Origin: Paenibacillus sp. 19GGS1-52
GTDB lineage: Bacteria > Bacillota > Bacilli > Paenibacillales > Paenibacillaceae
NCBI RefSeq assembly: GCF_022369515.1
Contig: NZ_CP059724.1
Span: forward strand, 2,914,001-2,978,000
DNA: 64,000 bases
Direction: 5' to 3'
Translations under genes and position numbers: made by a program
Part shown: positions 36,592 through 44,816 of the stretch, one piece after another
Layout: every line of letters begins with the position of its first letter
How positions within the stretch are numbered: position 1 is the first letter of the stretch
Notes under the pieces: model-generated
The model's input: only the letters and a program-made list of their open reading frames with translations
Told to the model about the DNA's origin: nothing
Database searches by the model: none

Positions 36592-37998
36592 ATGACCAAT
36601 GCAACGATTGTGGAAAATGGACATGAGGGAACGCTGGATTGGCAATTGACGAACTATTTGTTCGAGTATCCAGAAACCTCGCAGGGCGATGGACTGCTGC
36701 GGGGTCTTCGTTCGCCTAGTATTGAAGGTTTCGCTTCTGCTACTAGCGTCTATCCGGGGGAACAGCTGGATTTTAAGGTGAGCTTGAATCCGGCAGGCCC
36801 TTTTATGATCGATATCTACCGTTTAGGTTATTACGGAGGGACAGGAGGTCGGCATTTTCTCCAGGTTGGACCTCTGGACGGAGAGATACAACCCGTTCCG
36901 CTGGAGACGATTGAACGATTGCGAAGCTGCAATTGGGATACTGCAATGCAGCTTACCATCCCGGAAGACTGGCCAAGCGGGGTCTATCTGGCCAAGCTGT
37001 CGAGACAGTCTTCGCAGCCTGCCCAAAGCTATATCATCTTTGTCGTGAAACGGCGTGGCCCCGCTGATATTATGGTCCAGGTTAGCGATTTGACATGGCA
37101 AGCCTACAATAAGTGGCCTGGAGTCAACTCATTGTATGATGACGGGTCACCCTATCCTTGGTATCAAGGGCCGAATGTGCGGGTTAGCTTTGATCGTCCT
37201 TATACGAAATATTGCCAGATTGTAGATTCACCGTTATCGTGTGGTTCGGGAGAATTTCTGCTGTGGGAGTTCCCTCTTGCTTATTGGCTGGAGAGTGAGG
37301 GATATGATGTCGCTTACTGCTCCAATCTGGATCTTCATAGCGGTCTGATTGTGGCAGAGCAATGTCGGGTGTTCATATCAGTGGGGCATGATGAATACTG
37401 GACACGCCAGATGTACGATAATGCGCTTACCGCAAGAGATGCGGGGGTCAGCTTACTCTTCCTGTCGGGGAACACCTTGTATCATGAAATTATTCCCTAT
37501 GATGGTGAAGATGGGGGGCGTTCCTTTCAATCTTTTGCCAGATCCAAGCGATTTACTGATGAACAGGCATTGATGGGCTCCTCCACATTTGGCCCTGGAT
37601 ATGGAGATTGGACAATCACCAAGCCGGACCATTGGCTGTTCGCAGGTACAGGGATGAAGAAAGGGGATTGTATTCCAGGATTGGTGGGTTGGGAGTATCA
37701 CGGAGCGCCATTTAAAGAGATTGACGGGTTAGAAATCGTGGCCGAGAGTGAACTGATTCGAACGCCGCAGCCAGACGATATGGATCTTCCGAAGCCGGAG
37801 CATGGACGACATGCCGCCGTCCTATATCCCGGGCCTCATGACAACTGGGTGTTTAATGCGGGGACGATCTGGTGGTCAGAGGGGCTCAGCGCTCCACCTG
37901 GACTTGTTCCTGCAATAGGGACCTTTGGTCGGCCACAGGGAGTGGACCCTCGGGTGCAGATCATCACCCGCAATCTGTTATCACATTGTTTAGGCTAA
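36592..37998 (+). CDS. N,N-dimethylformamidase large-subunit-like protein
   Basis: A 468-residue protein resembling the C-terminal part of the N,N-dimethylformamidase beta subunit. An N-terminal beta-sandwich (about 25-150, GFASATSVYPGEQLDFKVS, IDIYRLGYYGGTGGR) is followed by a flavodoxin/GATase-like domain (VFISVGHDEYWTRQMYD, LLFLSGN) with a histidine and glutamate pair in GHDEYW. The same domain occurs in many uncharacterised proteins. A C-N bond hydrolase role is likely, and the substrate is open. No signal peptide. ATG 36592 follows GGGAGGTAG. The stop overlaps the end of convergent iclR by four bases. Confidence 0.75.
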   Translation: MTNATIVENGHEGTLDWQLTNYLFEYPETSQGDGLLRGLRSPSIEGFASATSVYPGEQLDFKVSLNPAGPFMIDIYRLGYYGGTGGRHFLQVGPLDGEIQPVPLETIERLRSCNWDTAMQLTIPEDWPSGVYLAKLSRQSSQPAQSYIIFVVKRRGPADIMVQVSDLTWQAYNKWPGVNSLYDDGSPYPWYQGPNVRVSFDRPYTKYCQIVDSPLSCGSGEFLLWEFPLAYWLESEGYDVAYCSNLDLHSGLIVAEQCRVFISVGHDEYWTRQMYDNALTARDAGVSLLFLSGNTLYHEIIPYDGEDGGRSFQSFARSKRFTDEQALMGSSTFGPGYGDWTITKPDHWLFAGTGMKKGDCIPGLVGWEYHGAPFKEIDGLEIVAESELIRTPQPDDMDLPKPEHGRHAAVLYPGPHDNWVFNAGTIWWSEGLSAPPGLVPAIGTFGRPQGVDPRVQIITRNLLSHCLG

Positions 37999-38756
37999 AT
38001 ATAGCCCATCTTTTTCGAAACGTTCAATGCTTTATCACGGAGCCGACTTCCATAATCTGCAAAAGAATTGTCAGGCAACTCGTTGCGAAGTGCAGTCACG
38101 CCAAGCGCGCCAACGGCTTTGCCTTTGTGATCGAAGATCGGTGCAGCGATGCAGCGGATACCTTTTTCTCCTTCTTCATCCTCTATCGCATAACCGTTTT
38201 CTCTGACACTTTCCAGAAATACTTTTAAAGTCGCGAGCGATGTCATGGTATGTTCGGTAATCTTGGGCATGCCATGCTTCTGGATCGCTTGCTCCAGCTG
38301 CTCATCGCTCATATAGGCGGCCAATACCTTGCCAACACTGGAATTATGCAGCATTTGGGTCTGACCAATCTCTGTGGAGAAGCGGACAAAGCCTGGGCCG
38401 TTCACCTTGTCTACATAGAGAGCCTTGTCATTCTCAAGAATGGCTAGGTGTACGGTGAACAGCATATTCTCAGCGATCCATTCCATCTCTGGTCGTGCCG
38501 CTTGCCGGATATCAAGCTTGGAGAGCCGTTCCATACCGATGTTATACAGCTTCAGTGTGAGTTGATATTTGCCCTCGTCGGTCTTGATGACATAATTGAG
38601 ATTGACTAGCTCGCTTAGGATGCTGAAGATTGAGGACTTCGGGATTGCGCTTATTTCATAAATATCAGTGATCCCAAGCGCGTCCTTGGAAGCTGCCAGC
38701 ATTTCGATGATGGCCATTCCTTTCTCCAACGCTGGAACGCTATATTGTTTTTTCAT
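37995..38756 (-). CDS. IclR-family transcription regulator
   Basis: A 253-residue regulator: N-terminal winged helix (about 1-65, ALEKGMAIIEMLAASKDALGITDI...IPKSSIFSILSEL) and a C-terminal GAF-like effector domain (about 75-250, with GIRCIAAPIFDHKGKAVGALGVTA). IclR effectors are usually small acids or keto-sugar derivatives. ATG 38756 is preferred, with AAGGTG at the correct distance; GTG 38762 is too close. It lies between its two likely targets, the convergent aldolase operon and the divergent GH20 operon. A predicted operator covers its own leader. Confidence 0.9.
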   Translation of the reverse strand: MKKQYSVPALEKGMAIIEMLAASKDALGITDIYEISAIPKSSIFSILSELVNLNYVIKTDEGKYQLTLKLYNIGMERLSKLDIRQAARPEMEWIAENMLFTVHLAILENDKALYVDKVNGPGFVRFSTEIGQTQMLHNSSVGKVLAAYMSDEQLEQAIQKHGMPKITEHTMTSLATLKVFLESVRENGYAIEDEEGEKGIRCIAAPIFDHKGKAVGALGVTALRNELPDNSFADYGSRLRDKALNVSKKMGYI

Positions 38757-38766
38757 AGTCACACAC

Positions 38767-38786
38767 CTTTTCGATATACTGAAAAT
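38767..38786. promoter_or_regulatory. Predicted IclR-type operator, site 2 (autoregulation)
   Basis: CTTTTCGATATACTGAAAAT. It lies between the iclR -10 box and its ATG and overlaps the ribosome-binding region, so binding would block iclR expression. Confidence 0.65.
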
Positions 38787-38800
38787 AATTGAATAGTTTT

Positions 38801-38829
38801 ATTAAAGCATATTTTGATACACGTGGCAA
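38801..38829 (-). promoter_or_regulatory. Promoter of iclR
   Basis: On the minus strand TTGCCA (38829-38824) and TTTAAT (38806-38801) are 17 bases apart. Confidence 0.6.
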
Positions 38830-38849
38830 TGATTGCGAATAACGAGTAG

Positions 38850-38879
38850 TTGACGCTATTTTAGCAGGAATGATATATT
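38850..38879 (+). promoter_or_regulatory. Promoter of the GH20 operon
   Basis: TTGACG (38850-38855) and TATATT (38874-38879) are 18 bases apart, nearly identical in layout to the promoter at 33779. Confidence 0.7.
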
Positions 38880-38903
38880 ATTTGTGTTTATAACTCAGAA
38901 CAA

Positions 38904-38923
38904 TAATTCTATATATTGAAAAT
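38904..38923. promoter_or_regulatory. Predicted IclR-type operator, site 3
   Basis: TAATTCTATATATTGAAAAT agrees with the other two sites mainly in the TTC..TATA.TGAAAAT part (14 of 20 against the site 1 reverse strand). It begins 24 bases after the -10 box, as at site 1 (25 bases). Confidence 0.5.
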
Positions 38924-38946
38924 ATAAGAGTCTGGGAGTGGTGGAC

Positions 38947-40827
38947 ATGCGGTTTCACTTTATCGGCGACCTGGAAGGGTTGACTGAAGGGCTGGCGGAA
39001 ATCGCGGCGGAGGCTGGCTTCGAGCTATCCCCGGATGGGCATGTTGTGGAGGTTGTACGCCACGAAGACAAGCGGATTGTGGTGCAAGCTGAGGGAGATC
39101 TCCTGCGCATTGAATGCAGTCAAAGAATTCATTTTTTTCGGGCAGTGGGTCTGCTAGTGGAAGCTTTGCAGAACGGAAATCTGTTTAGGATTGAGGAACA
39201 GCCCCAATTCGATATGAATGGGCCCATGTTTGATGTTTCACAGGGGGGAGCGGTGATCCGACCGGACTCTGTGAAGGTGTTTTTGCGGAAGATGGCGCTG
39301 ATGGGCTTGGACATGATTATGTTGTATGCAGAGGACAGCTATGAGGTTAAAGAGCAGCCTTATTTCGGCTATATGAGAGGACGCTATTCGCAGGAAGAGA
39401 TCCGGGAGCTGGATGATTACGCAGATCTGTTCGGTATTGAGATGATCCCCTGTATCCAGACATTAAGCCATCTGGCTGATGTATTGAAGTGGGACACATT
39501 CGCCGACATCCGCGACGATCATGAGACCATGCTGGTGGGTCACGAGCGGACTTATGAAATCGTGGAACAGATGTTGATCGCAGCTTCGGCGCCGGTGCGC
39601 ACCAAGCGTATCCATATCGGGATGGACGAAGCCTGGAAGCTGGGCCTTGGCGAATATTTGGTCAAGAACGGACTGCGTACGAAGTTTGATATTATGAATG
39701 ATCATCTGGATCGGGTTATGGAGATCGTAGAGAAACTTGGATTGGTGCCGATGATGTGGAGCGATATGTACTTCCGAGCAGGCTCGGCTAAGGGCGAGTA
39801 TTATGATCGTGATAGCATCATTTCCGATGAAGTCATCGCAGGCATGTCGAAGAATGTCCAGTTTGTCTATTGGGATTATTACAACTATGACGAAGATTTC
39901 TATTCAGAGTGGATTCGGCGGCATAAAGAATTTGGTTCAACACCGGTCTTCGCTGGGGGGATTTGGAACTGGAAGGGTTTTGTACTGAATTACGGAATCA
40001 CTTTCGCCACGACGAACGCCGCCCTGAACGTATGTAAGCGCGAAGGGGTACGGGAGATTATCGCCACATTGTGGGGAGACGACGGTACAGAATGCGATTG
40101 GTTCTCTGCACTGCTGGGGCTCCAGCTGTTCGCAGAGCATGGCTATGCGGAGCAATTAGATGAAGAGAAGCTGCGCAGTCGTTTCTACTATTGTACTGGT
40201 GGACGGATGGATGATTTCATGGCAATCAAGGATGTGGATGAGCCTCCGGGTATTCAACCGGGCAATCTGGAGACCTATAACCCTTCCCGTTATATGTTGT
40301 GGCAAAATGTAATGATGGGCTTATTTGACGAAAATTTGCGTGGTTTAGATATGGCGGGTCACTATAGCAAGCTTCAAGAGCAGATGGCTCTCTACGCGAC
40401 TCGAAATGGCGAATACGGTTTTGTATTCGAGGTACTTGAACGCTTGTGTGGTGTGTTAGCATTAAAAGCGGAGGTAGGACTGCAAATTACAGCTGCCTAT
40501 CTGAACGGAAATAGGCAGGAGCTGGCGCTGATTGCAGGGGTGATTTTGCCGCAAATCAAAGCTGGTGTTGAGGGGCTGCGGCTGTTTCATAGGGAGCGTT
40601 GGCATTTGGTGAATAAGCCATTCGGATGGGATATTATGGATTTAAGATATGGTGGGTTGTTAATGAGCCTGGATACCGCAATGGACCGGATATCCAGTTA
40701 TACAGACGGAGTCATTGATCGCCTGGAGGAGCTTGAAGAGAAGCGGCTTTTGTTCCAGGGACAACAGGGGTTGGTAGACTGTTATTGGTACAAGAATATG
40801 CCGACACCAAGTCGGATTGCACCTTAA
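38947..40827 (+). CDS. GH20-like beta-N-acetylhexosaminidase
   Basis: A 626-residue cytoplasmic hydrolase. An N-terminal alpha/beta domain (about 1-80) is followed by a TIM barrel (about 90-400). The barrel has the GH20 substrate-assisted catalytic pair D227-E228 in IHIGMDEAWKLG, preceded by MIPCIQTLSHL and followed by MMWSDMYFR and YWDYYNY. A helical C-terminal region of about 200 residues follows. GH20 enzymes release terminal GlcNAc or GalNAc. There is no signal peptide, so the substrate must be imported first. ATG 38947 follows GGGAG at 38934-38938. It opens an operon with the M20 peptidase. Confidence 0.85.
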   Translation: MRFHFIGDLEGLTEGLAEIAAEAGFELSPDGHVVEVVRHEDKRIVVQAEGDLLRIECSQRIHFFRAVGLLVEALQNGNLFRIEEQPQFDMNGPMFDVSQGGAVIRPDSVKVFLRKMALMGLDMIMLYAEDSYEVKEQPYFGYMRGRYSQEEIRELDDYADLFGIEMIPCIQTLSHLADVLKWDTFADIRDDHETMLVGHERTYEIVEQMLIAASAPVRTKRIHIGMDEAWKLGLGEYLVKNGLRTKFDIMNDHLDRVMEIVEKLGLVPMMWSDMYFRAGSAKGEYYDRDSIISDEVIAGMSKNVQFVYWDYYNYDEDFYSEWIRRHKEFGSTPVFAGGIWNWKGFVLNYGITFATTNAALNVCKREGVREIIATLWGDDGTECDWFSALLGLQLFAEHGYAEQLDEEKLRSRFYYCTGGRMDDFMAIKDVDEPPGIQPGNLETYNPSRYMLWQNVMMGLFDENLRGLDMAGHYSKLQEQMALYATRNGEYGFVFEVLERLCGVLALKAEVGLQITAAYLNGNRQELALIAGVILPQIKAGVEGLRLFHRERWHLVNKPFGWDIMDLRYGGLLMSLDTAMDRISSYTDGVIDRLEELEEKRLLFQGQQGLVDCYWYKNMPTPSRIAP

Positions 40828-40864
40828 CTTAATCTAGGGACCAAGGTGAAAGTGAGGGATGAAT

Positions 40865-42175
40865 ATGGAAGATTGCAAAAGGGATATTCCTTCATTGATT
40901 CGGGAATGGACACGGCTGAACCGTGGAATGATGGAGAGCATCCTGTCTGAGCTCATTCGTCATGATACCGTCAATCGGGTCGTCTCGGGAACGGAGCTGG
41001 AATGCCAGCAGACACTTCGGGGGATTATGGAGGAGCTAGGCCTAGAGGCTGAGCTGTACAATCCAGAAGAAGTTTCAGGATTTCATGAACACCCGGCGTA
41101 TTATCCAGGCAAAGATTATAGCAATCGTCCGAATCTAAGTGCGGTGTGGAAGGGCTTGGGAGGAGGGAAATCACTGCTCTTCTCTAGTCATATCGATACT
41201 GCGGCGGTTGCTCCCGGCTGGACCGCGGATCCCTTCATACCGAGAGTAGAGAATAACAGGCTATATGGTCTGGGATCCTTCGACATGAAGGGTGGATTGA
41301 CAGCATCGCTGATGGCTGTCCGTTGTTTGATGGAATTGGGTATTCGACTGCAAGGCGATGTGCGCATCGAATCCGTTGTTGATGAGGAATTTGGCGGGGC
41401 CAATGGTACGGTAGCAGGCCGTGCCCGAGGGGTAACCGCGGATGCGGTGATCATTCCTGAGCCGACGAATCTTGCACTCTATCCTGCCGCGCGCGGGGGG
41501 GCGCTATGGCGCGTCACTTTCCGGGGAACGACTGGCTTATCATTTAGTGGGGAGATCATTCGAAATCCGGCGAATGATGCCGCCCGTTTCATTATGTTTC
41601 TGGAAGCTTTTGAACTTGAGCGAGGTGGACTCGGAGGTCCGGCACCATGGTACGAGGAACAGAAGGAGTTATTGCCAGTTATCGTCACTCGGCTGGAGGC
41701 GGGCGACTTGAATTCCCCGCTATGTGACGTTGGTCCTGTTGAATGCCATGTCGATATCTGGGTGGAATGTTATCCTGGAGTGAGTGAGGAACAATTACGG
41801 GACGAGATTCTACAGGGCTATGAACGCTATTGTGGCATAGCTTACGGGAATGGACTTCAACAACCGGAGTTCCGGCGAATGATCCGCTTTCTTCCCGGCT
41901 GCTCGGTAGACCCGAATTTCCCACTGCTTCCGCTGCTAGCTGAAGAAATCGCTGCCGCAACTGGTCAGCCAGCACTAGTGACTGGAGCACCGTTTGCTTG
42001 CGATGCCTTCGTATTTAATGAATATGGAACAGCTCCAGCGCTGATTCTTGGACCCTCGGGGGCCAATGCGCATGCTCCGGACGAGTACGTAGATCTCGAT
42101 AGCCTGACCTTACTTGTGGAAATCTACGCGAGGACCCTCCTAGGTTGGTGCGGGCAGAGTGAAGATCAGCGCTGA
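40865..42175 (+). CDS. M20-family metallo-deacylase/peptidase
   Basis: An ArgE/DapE/ACY1-type di-zinc hydrolase of 436 residues. Metal ligands: SSHIDTA, GLGSFDMKGG and VVDEEFGGANG (catalytic and bridging glutamates), with a later histidine in GANAHAPDEYVD. A dimerisation lid sits in the middle. Such enzymes remove acyl groups from amines or cut short peptides; in this operon N-deacylation of an amino sugar or glycosylated amino acid is plausible. ATG 40865 has GAGGG six bases upstream; ATG 40859 is an alternative. It follows the GH20 gene by 37 bases. Confidence 0.85.
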   Translation: MEDCKRDIPSLIREWTRLNRGMMESILSELIRHDTVNRVVSGTELECQQTLRGIMEELGLEAELYNPEEVSGFHEHPAYYPGKDYSNRPNLSAVWKGLGGGKSLLFSSHIDTAAVAPGWTADPFIPRVENNRLYGLGSFDMKGGLTASLMAVRCLMELGIRLQGDVRIESVVDEEFGGANGTVAGRARGVTADAVIIPEPTNLALYPAARGGALWRVTFRGTTGLSFSGEIIRNPANDAARFIMFLEAFELERGGLGGPAPWYEEQKELLPVIVTRLEAGDLNSPLCDVGPVECHVDIWVECYPGVSEEQLRDEILQGYERYCGIAYGNGLQQPEFRRMIRFLPGCSVDPNFPLLPLLAEEIAAATGQPALVTGAPFACDAFVFNEYGTAPALILGPSGANAHAPDEYVDLDSLTLLVEIYARTLLGWCGQSEDQR

Positions 42176-42333
42176 TAGTAGTGTGATTATGGTGGCGGAG
42201 GATTAGACGGCGTACAATGATGTGAGAGAGGTTATGATCTGGGAACATAGGGTTTCAACCTCTTTCTTACCAAATAAGAAGAATTACCGGAATTCTTGTA
42301 GTTCATACAAATGAAAAGTTGAGGAGGCGAGAT

Positions 42334-43527
42334 ATGGCGAAGTCCCGTGGCAGGGGGCCAACGTTGGCCAAAGACGTAAATCGTATGCTGATATACAGGC
42401 AGCTGAAGCAATTAAGATCGACAACACGAATAGAGCTGTCCAATCTGCTTCAGCTCAATAAAAATACGATTAACAGTATAGTTGACGAACTGATGGCTGC
42501 TGGATACGTCAACGAGAAGGGTCTTAGCACTACCATTGGGTTAGGTCGCAAGCCCGTGATGATTGCCTTCCACGCAGCCAATAAATACGCCGTTGGAGCT
42601 ACACTCAGCTCGGCAGCTATTTATTGGGCGGTGACTGATCTGTATGCGAAGCCAGTGGAGACCTTTACAACCTTGCTGCAAGATTCCTCTCCTGAATCGA
42701 TGGTGGAGGCACTATGTGAAGGAGTGCAACAATTGCTGGAGCGTTATCCTAGCTCAGCGTGGATTGGCTTCGATATTGGGATACCTGGGCAGTTGAACTC
42801 GGAGCGGGGGGTCGTTCTGCAATCCAGCCATCTGCAATGGAATCAGGTGCCGTTTGCGGAGCTTTTAGGTTCACGTCTGAGCGTGCCGTTTCGTCTGGAT
42901 CATAGCGTCAAACTTGCGGCACTCGGAGAACTTTGGCATGGATTCGGCAGAGAGGCTGATAATTTTGCTTACTGTTCTTTTGGGGATGGGGTTGGCTGTG
43001 GAATCGTGATGGGCGGATCGCTGATCCGTGGAGAAGGCAATTTGGCCGGGGAATTGGGTCATATTGTGATAGACCCACAGGGGCCTTTATGCCGTTGCGG
43101 CAATCGAGGTTGCCTGGAAGCCATTGCCGGAATCCCAGCAATCATGGAACGACTGTACCCGATAGGCGAAAGAGAGAAGAATTTAGATAGCATGAATTGG
43201 CTGTTTGAACAGCTGAAAAAAGGAAACCCTGCCGTCGAACAGGATATAAGACGGACAGGGGGCGTGATAGGCCGTGCCCTCAGTCATATAGTCAACCTGA
43301 TCAATCCCAGACTGATCATTTGTGATGGTCCACTCATGCTGATTGCTGATTATTTGTTTCCGATTATTGAAGAAGAATTGGCGGCCTGCTCGACCCCGCC
43401 GGCCTACCGTCATGTTCAGCTAGTCCGCTCAACACTTTTTCCCTACACGGGGTGTATTGGAGCTGCCGCAAGCGCTATTCAGGATTGGGAGTCGAGTGTC
43501 GATCCATTGGAGCTGGTCAGCTGCTGA
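42334..43527 (+). CDS. ROK-family transcription regulator (NagC/XylR-like)
   Basis: A 397-residue repressor: winged helix (about 15-70, STTRIELSNLLQLNKNTINSIVDELMAAG) plus a ROK sugar-kinase-like domain. The ROK zinc motif CRCGNRGCLE and the sugar-binding GELGHIVID are intact, and the effector is therefore probably a (phosphorylated) amino sugar. ATG 42334 follows GAGGAGGCG. Its 3' end overlaps that of convergent nagA by 49 bases. Its operator is not certain; a dyad at 44709 between nagA and the next gene is a candidate. Confidence 0.9.
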   Translation: MAKSRGRGPTLAKDVNRMLIYRQLKQLRSTTRIELSNLLQLNKNTINSIVDELMAAGYVNEKGLSTTIGLGRKPVMIAFHAANKYAVGATLSSAAIYWAVTDLYAKPVETFTTLLQDSSPESMVEALCEGVQQLLERYPSSAWIGFDIGIPGQLNSERGVVLQSSHLQWNQVPFAELLGSRLSVPFRLDHSVKLAALGELWHGFGREADNFAYCSFGDGVGCGIVMGGSLIRGEGNLAGELGHIVIDPQGPLCRCGNRGCLEAIAGIPAIMERLYPIGEREKNLDSMNWLFEQLKKGNPAVEQDIRRTGGVIGRALSHIVNLINPRLIICDGPLMLIADYLFPIIEEELAACSTPPAYRHVQLVRSTLFPYTGCIGAAASAIQDWESSVDPLELVSC

Positions 43528-44669
43528 CCGTCCTTATAAACCTCTCGAATGACGAACTGCTCTTGAAGCCAGTCAAAGACAACCAGATCGCCCGGCGCAC
43601 CCACTTGGAGTCCGCGGGCTTCCGGCAGCTTCATGAACGAGGCTGGCCGTGTCGAAGCCATGTCCCAGGCTTCAGCTAGTTCACAGAGATTACTGCTTAC
43701 TAAATGCGCCACTCCGAAAGGCAGCATTTGCGCTGATCCGGCCAACAGGTTGGGATTATCTGCCATGTGAAGCCGCCCTTCCGCCGTGAGTACAACATTC
43801 CCGCCGATAAAGCTGCTGTACGTTCCTGGTGCCAGACCACTCAAAGAGACGGCATCGCTAACTAACATCAACTGGTGCGGCTTCACCTTGTGAAACACCT
43901 TCAACACCTGCTCAGGCAGGTGGAAGCCGTCTGCAATGACACACGGCCACAGATCATCTTGGGCCAGCTGCTCCCAAATGTAGTTGGGGTGGCGCGGCAG
44001 TAATAGATGGGCCCCATTTCCAAGATGTGTACACATTCTGGCTCCCGCAGCTACGGCTCTATTGATTTGGTCTGGAGTCGCGGCGGTATGACCAATGGAG
44101 ACCACGATATTGTTTTGAACACATTCAGCGATAAAGGCAGGCGCGTTCTCCCACTCCGGAGATAGAGTCACTATCTGGATCATTCCTCGTGCTGCTGTTT
44201 GCCAGCGCTGGAATTGCTCCCAGTCTGGAGCTTTGACGAATTGTTTATCATGTGCGCCTCTCACCCCATTCTCTGGTGAAATGTATGGGCCTTCCAGGTG
44301 AATGCCACGCAGAATTCGGTGGAGCCAAGGGTGCTCAGCGCAGGCTTGGGATATCGCTCCAAGTAATTTCTCCAAGGTGTGGTCGCTGTTCGTAATGATG
44401 GTTGGATAAAAGGAAGTGACCCCAAGCGCCGCAATTTTCAGGGCAACATTGCAGATTTCTTCACTGGATAGGGTCAGTGTATTGAAATCAAAGCCGGCAT
44501 ATCCGTTCACTTGTAAATCTACAAGGCCAGGTCCAATCCAGGGTAAGATCTCATCTGTCTCAGGCAGAGCCTCTATCTGTTCAATAAGGCTATTATTCAG
44601 TGTAATTCGTTGGGGCTGCCCAGTCTGGATATGGCGGCCGTTCAGTACGAACTTAGCATGCGTATTCAT
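43479..44669 (-). CDS. nagA: N-acetylglucosamine-6-phosphate deacetylase
   Basis: A 396-residue amidohydrolase that makes glucosamine-6-phosphate and acetate. NagA marks are GLVDLQVNGYAGFDF in place of the usual HxH, the metal glutamate in GIHLEGPYISPENGVRGAH, GHTAATPDQ, THLGNGA and VSDAVSLSG with the catalytic aspartate. ATG 44669 is preceded on the minus strand by a GGGGGAA ribosome site. It is monocistronic and divergent from the ceramidase-like gene. No nagB stands beside it; the deaminase function sits in a fusion protein at 56,699. Confidence 0.9.
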   Translation of the reverse strand: MNTHAKFVLNGRHIQTGQPQRITLNNSLIEQIEALPETDEILPWIGPGLVDLQVNGYAGFDFNTLTLSSEEICNVALKIAALGVTSFYPTIITNSDHTLEKLLGAISQACAEHPWLHRILRGIHLEGPYISPENGVRGAHDKQFVKAPDWEQFQRWQTAARGMIQIVTLSPEWENAPAFIAECVQNNIVVSIGHTAATPDQINRAVAAGARMCTHLGNGAHLLLPRHPNYIWEQLAQDDLWPCVIADGFHLPEQVLKVFHKVKPHQLMLVSDAVSLSGLAPGTYSSFIGGNVVLTAEGRLHMADNPNLLAGSAQMLPFGVAHLVSSNLCELAEAWDMASTRPASFMKLPEARGLQVGAPGDLVVFDWLQEQFVIREVYKDGQQLTSSNGSTLDSQS

Positions 44670-44708
44670 GATTGATATCGTTCCCCCTGATAGTCTTATT
44701 GAATTAGT

Positions 44709-44724
44709 ATAATATTTATATTAT
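44709..44724. promoter_or_regulatory. AT-rich dyad between nagA and the ceramidase-like gene
   Basis: ATAATATTTATATTAT is a perfect inverted repeat around TT. It lies in a 147-base divergent intergenic region and may be an operator (possibly ROK) or part of a divergent promoter. Confidence 0.4.
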
Positions 44725-44816
44725 CTAGTATGAGGGAGGAAATGACAACCTTACATTTAAGCATTTCAGGAGTAATATCTGATTAGGCTGGATATACCTG
44801 CGAGGAGGAGAAAATA

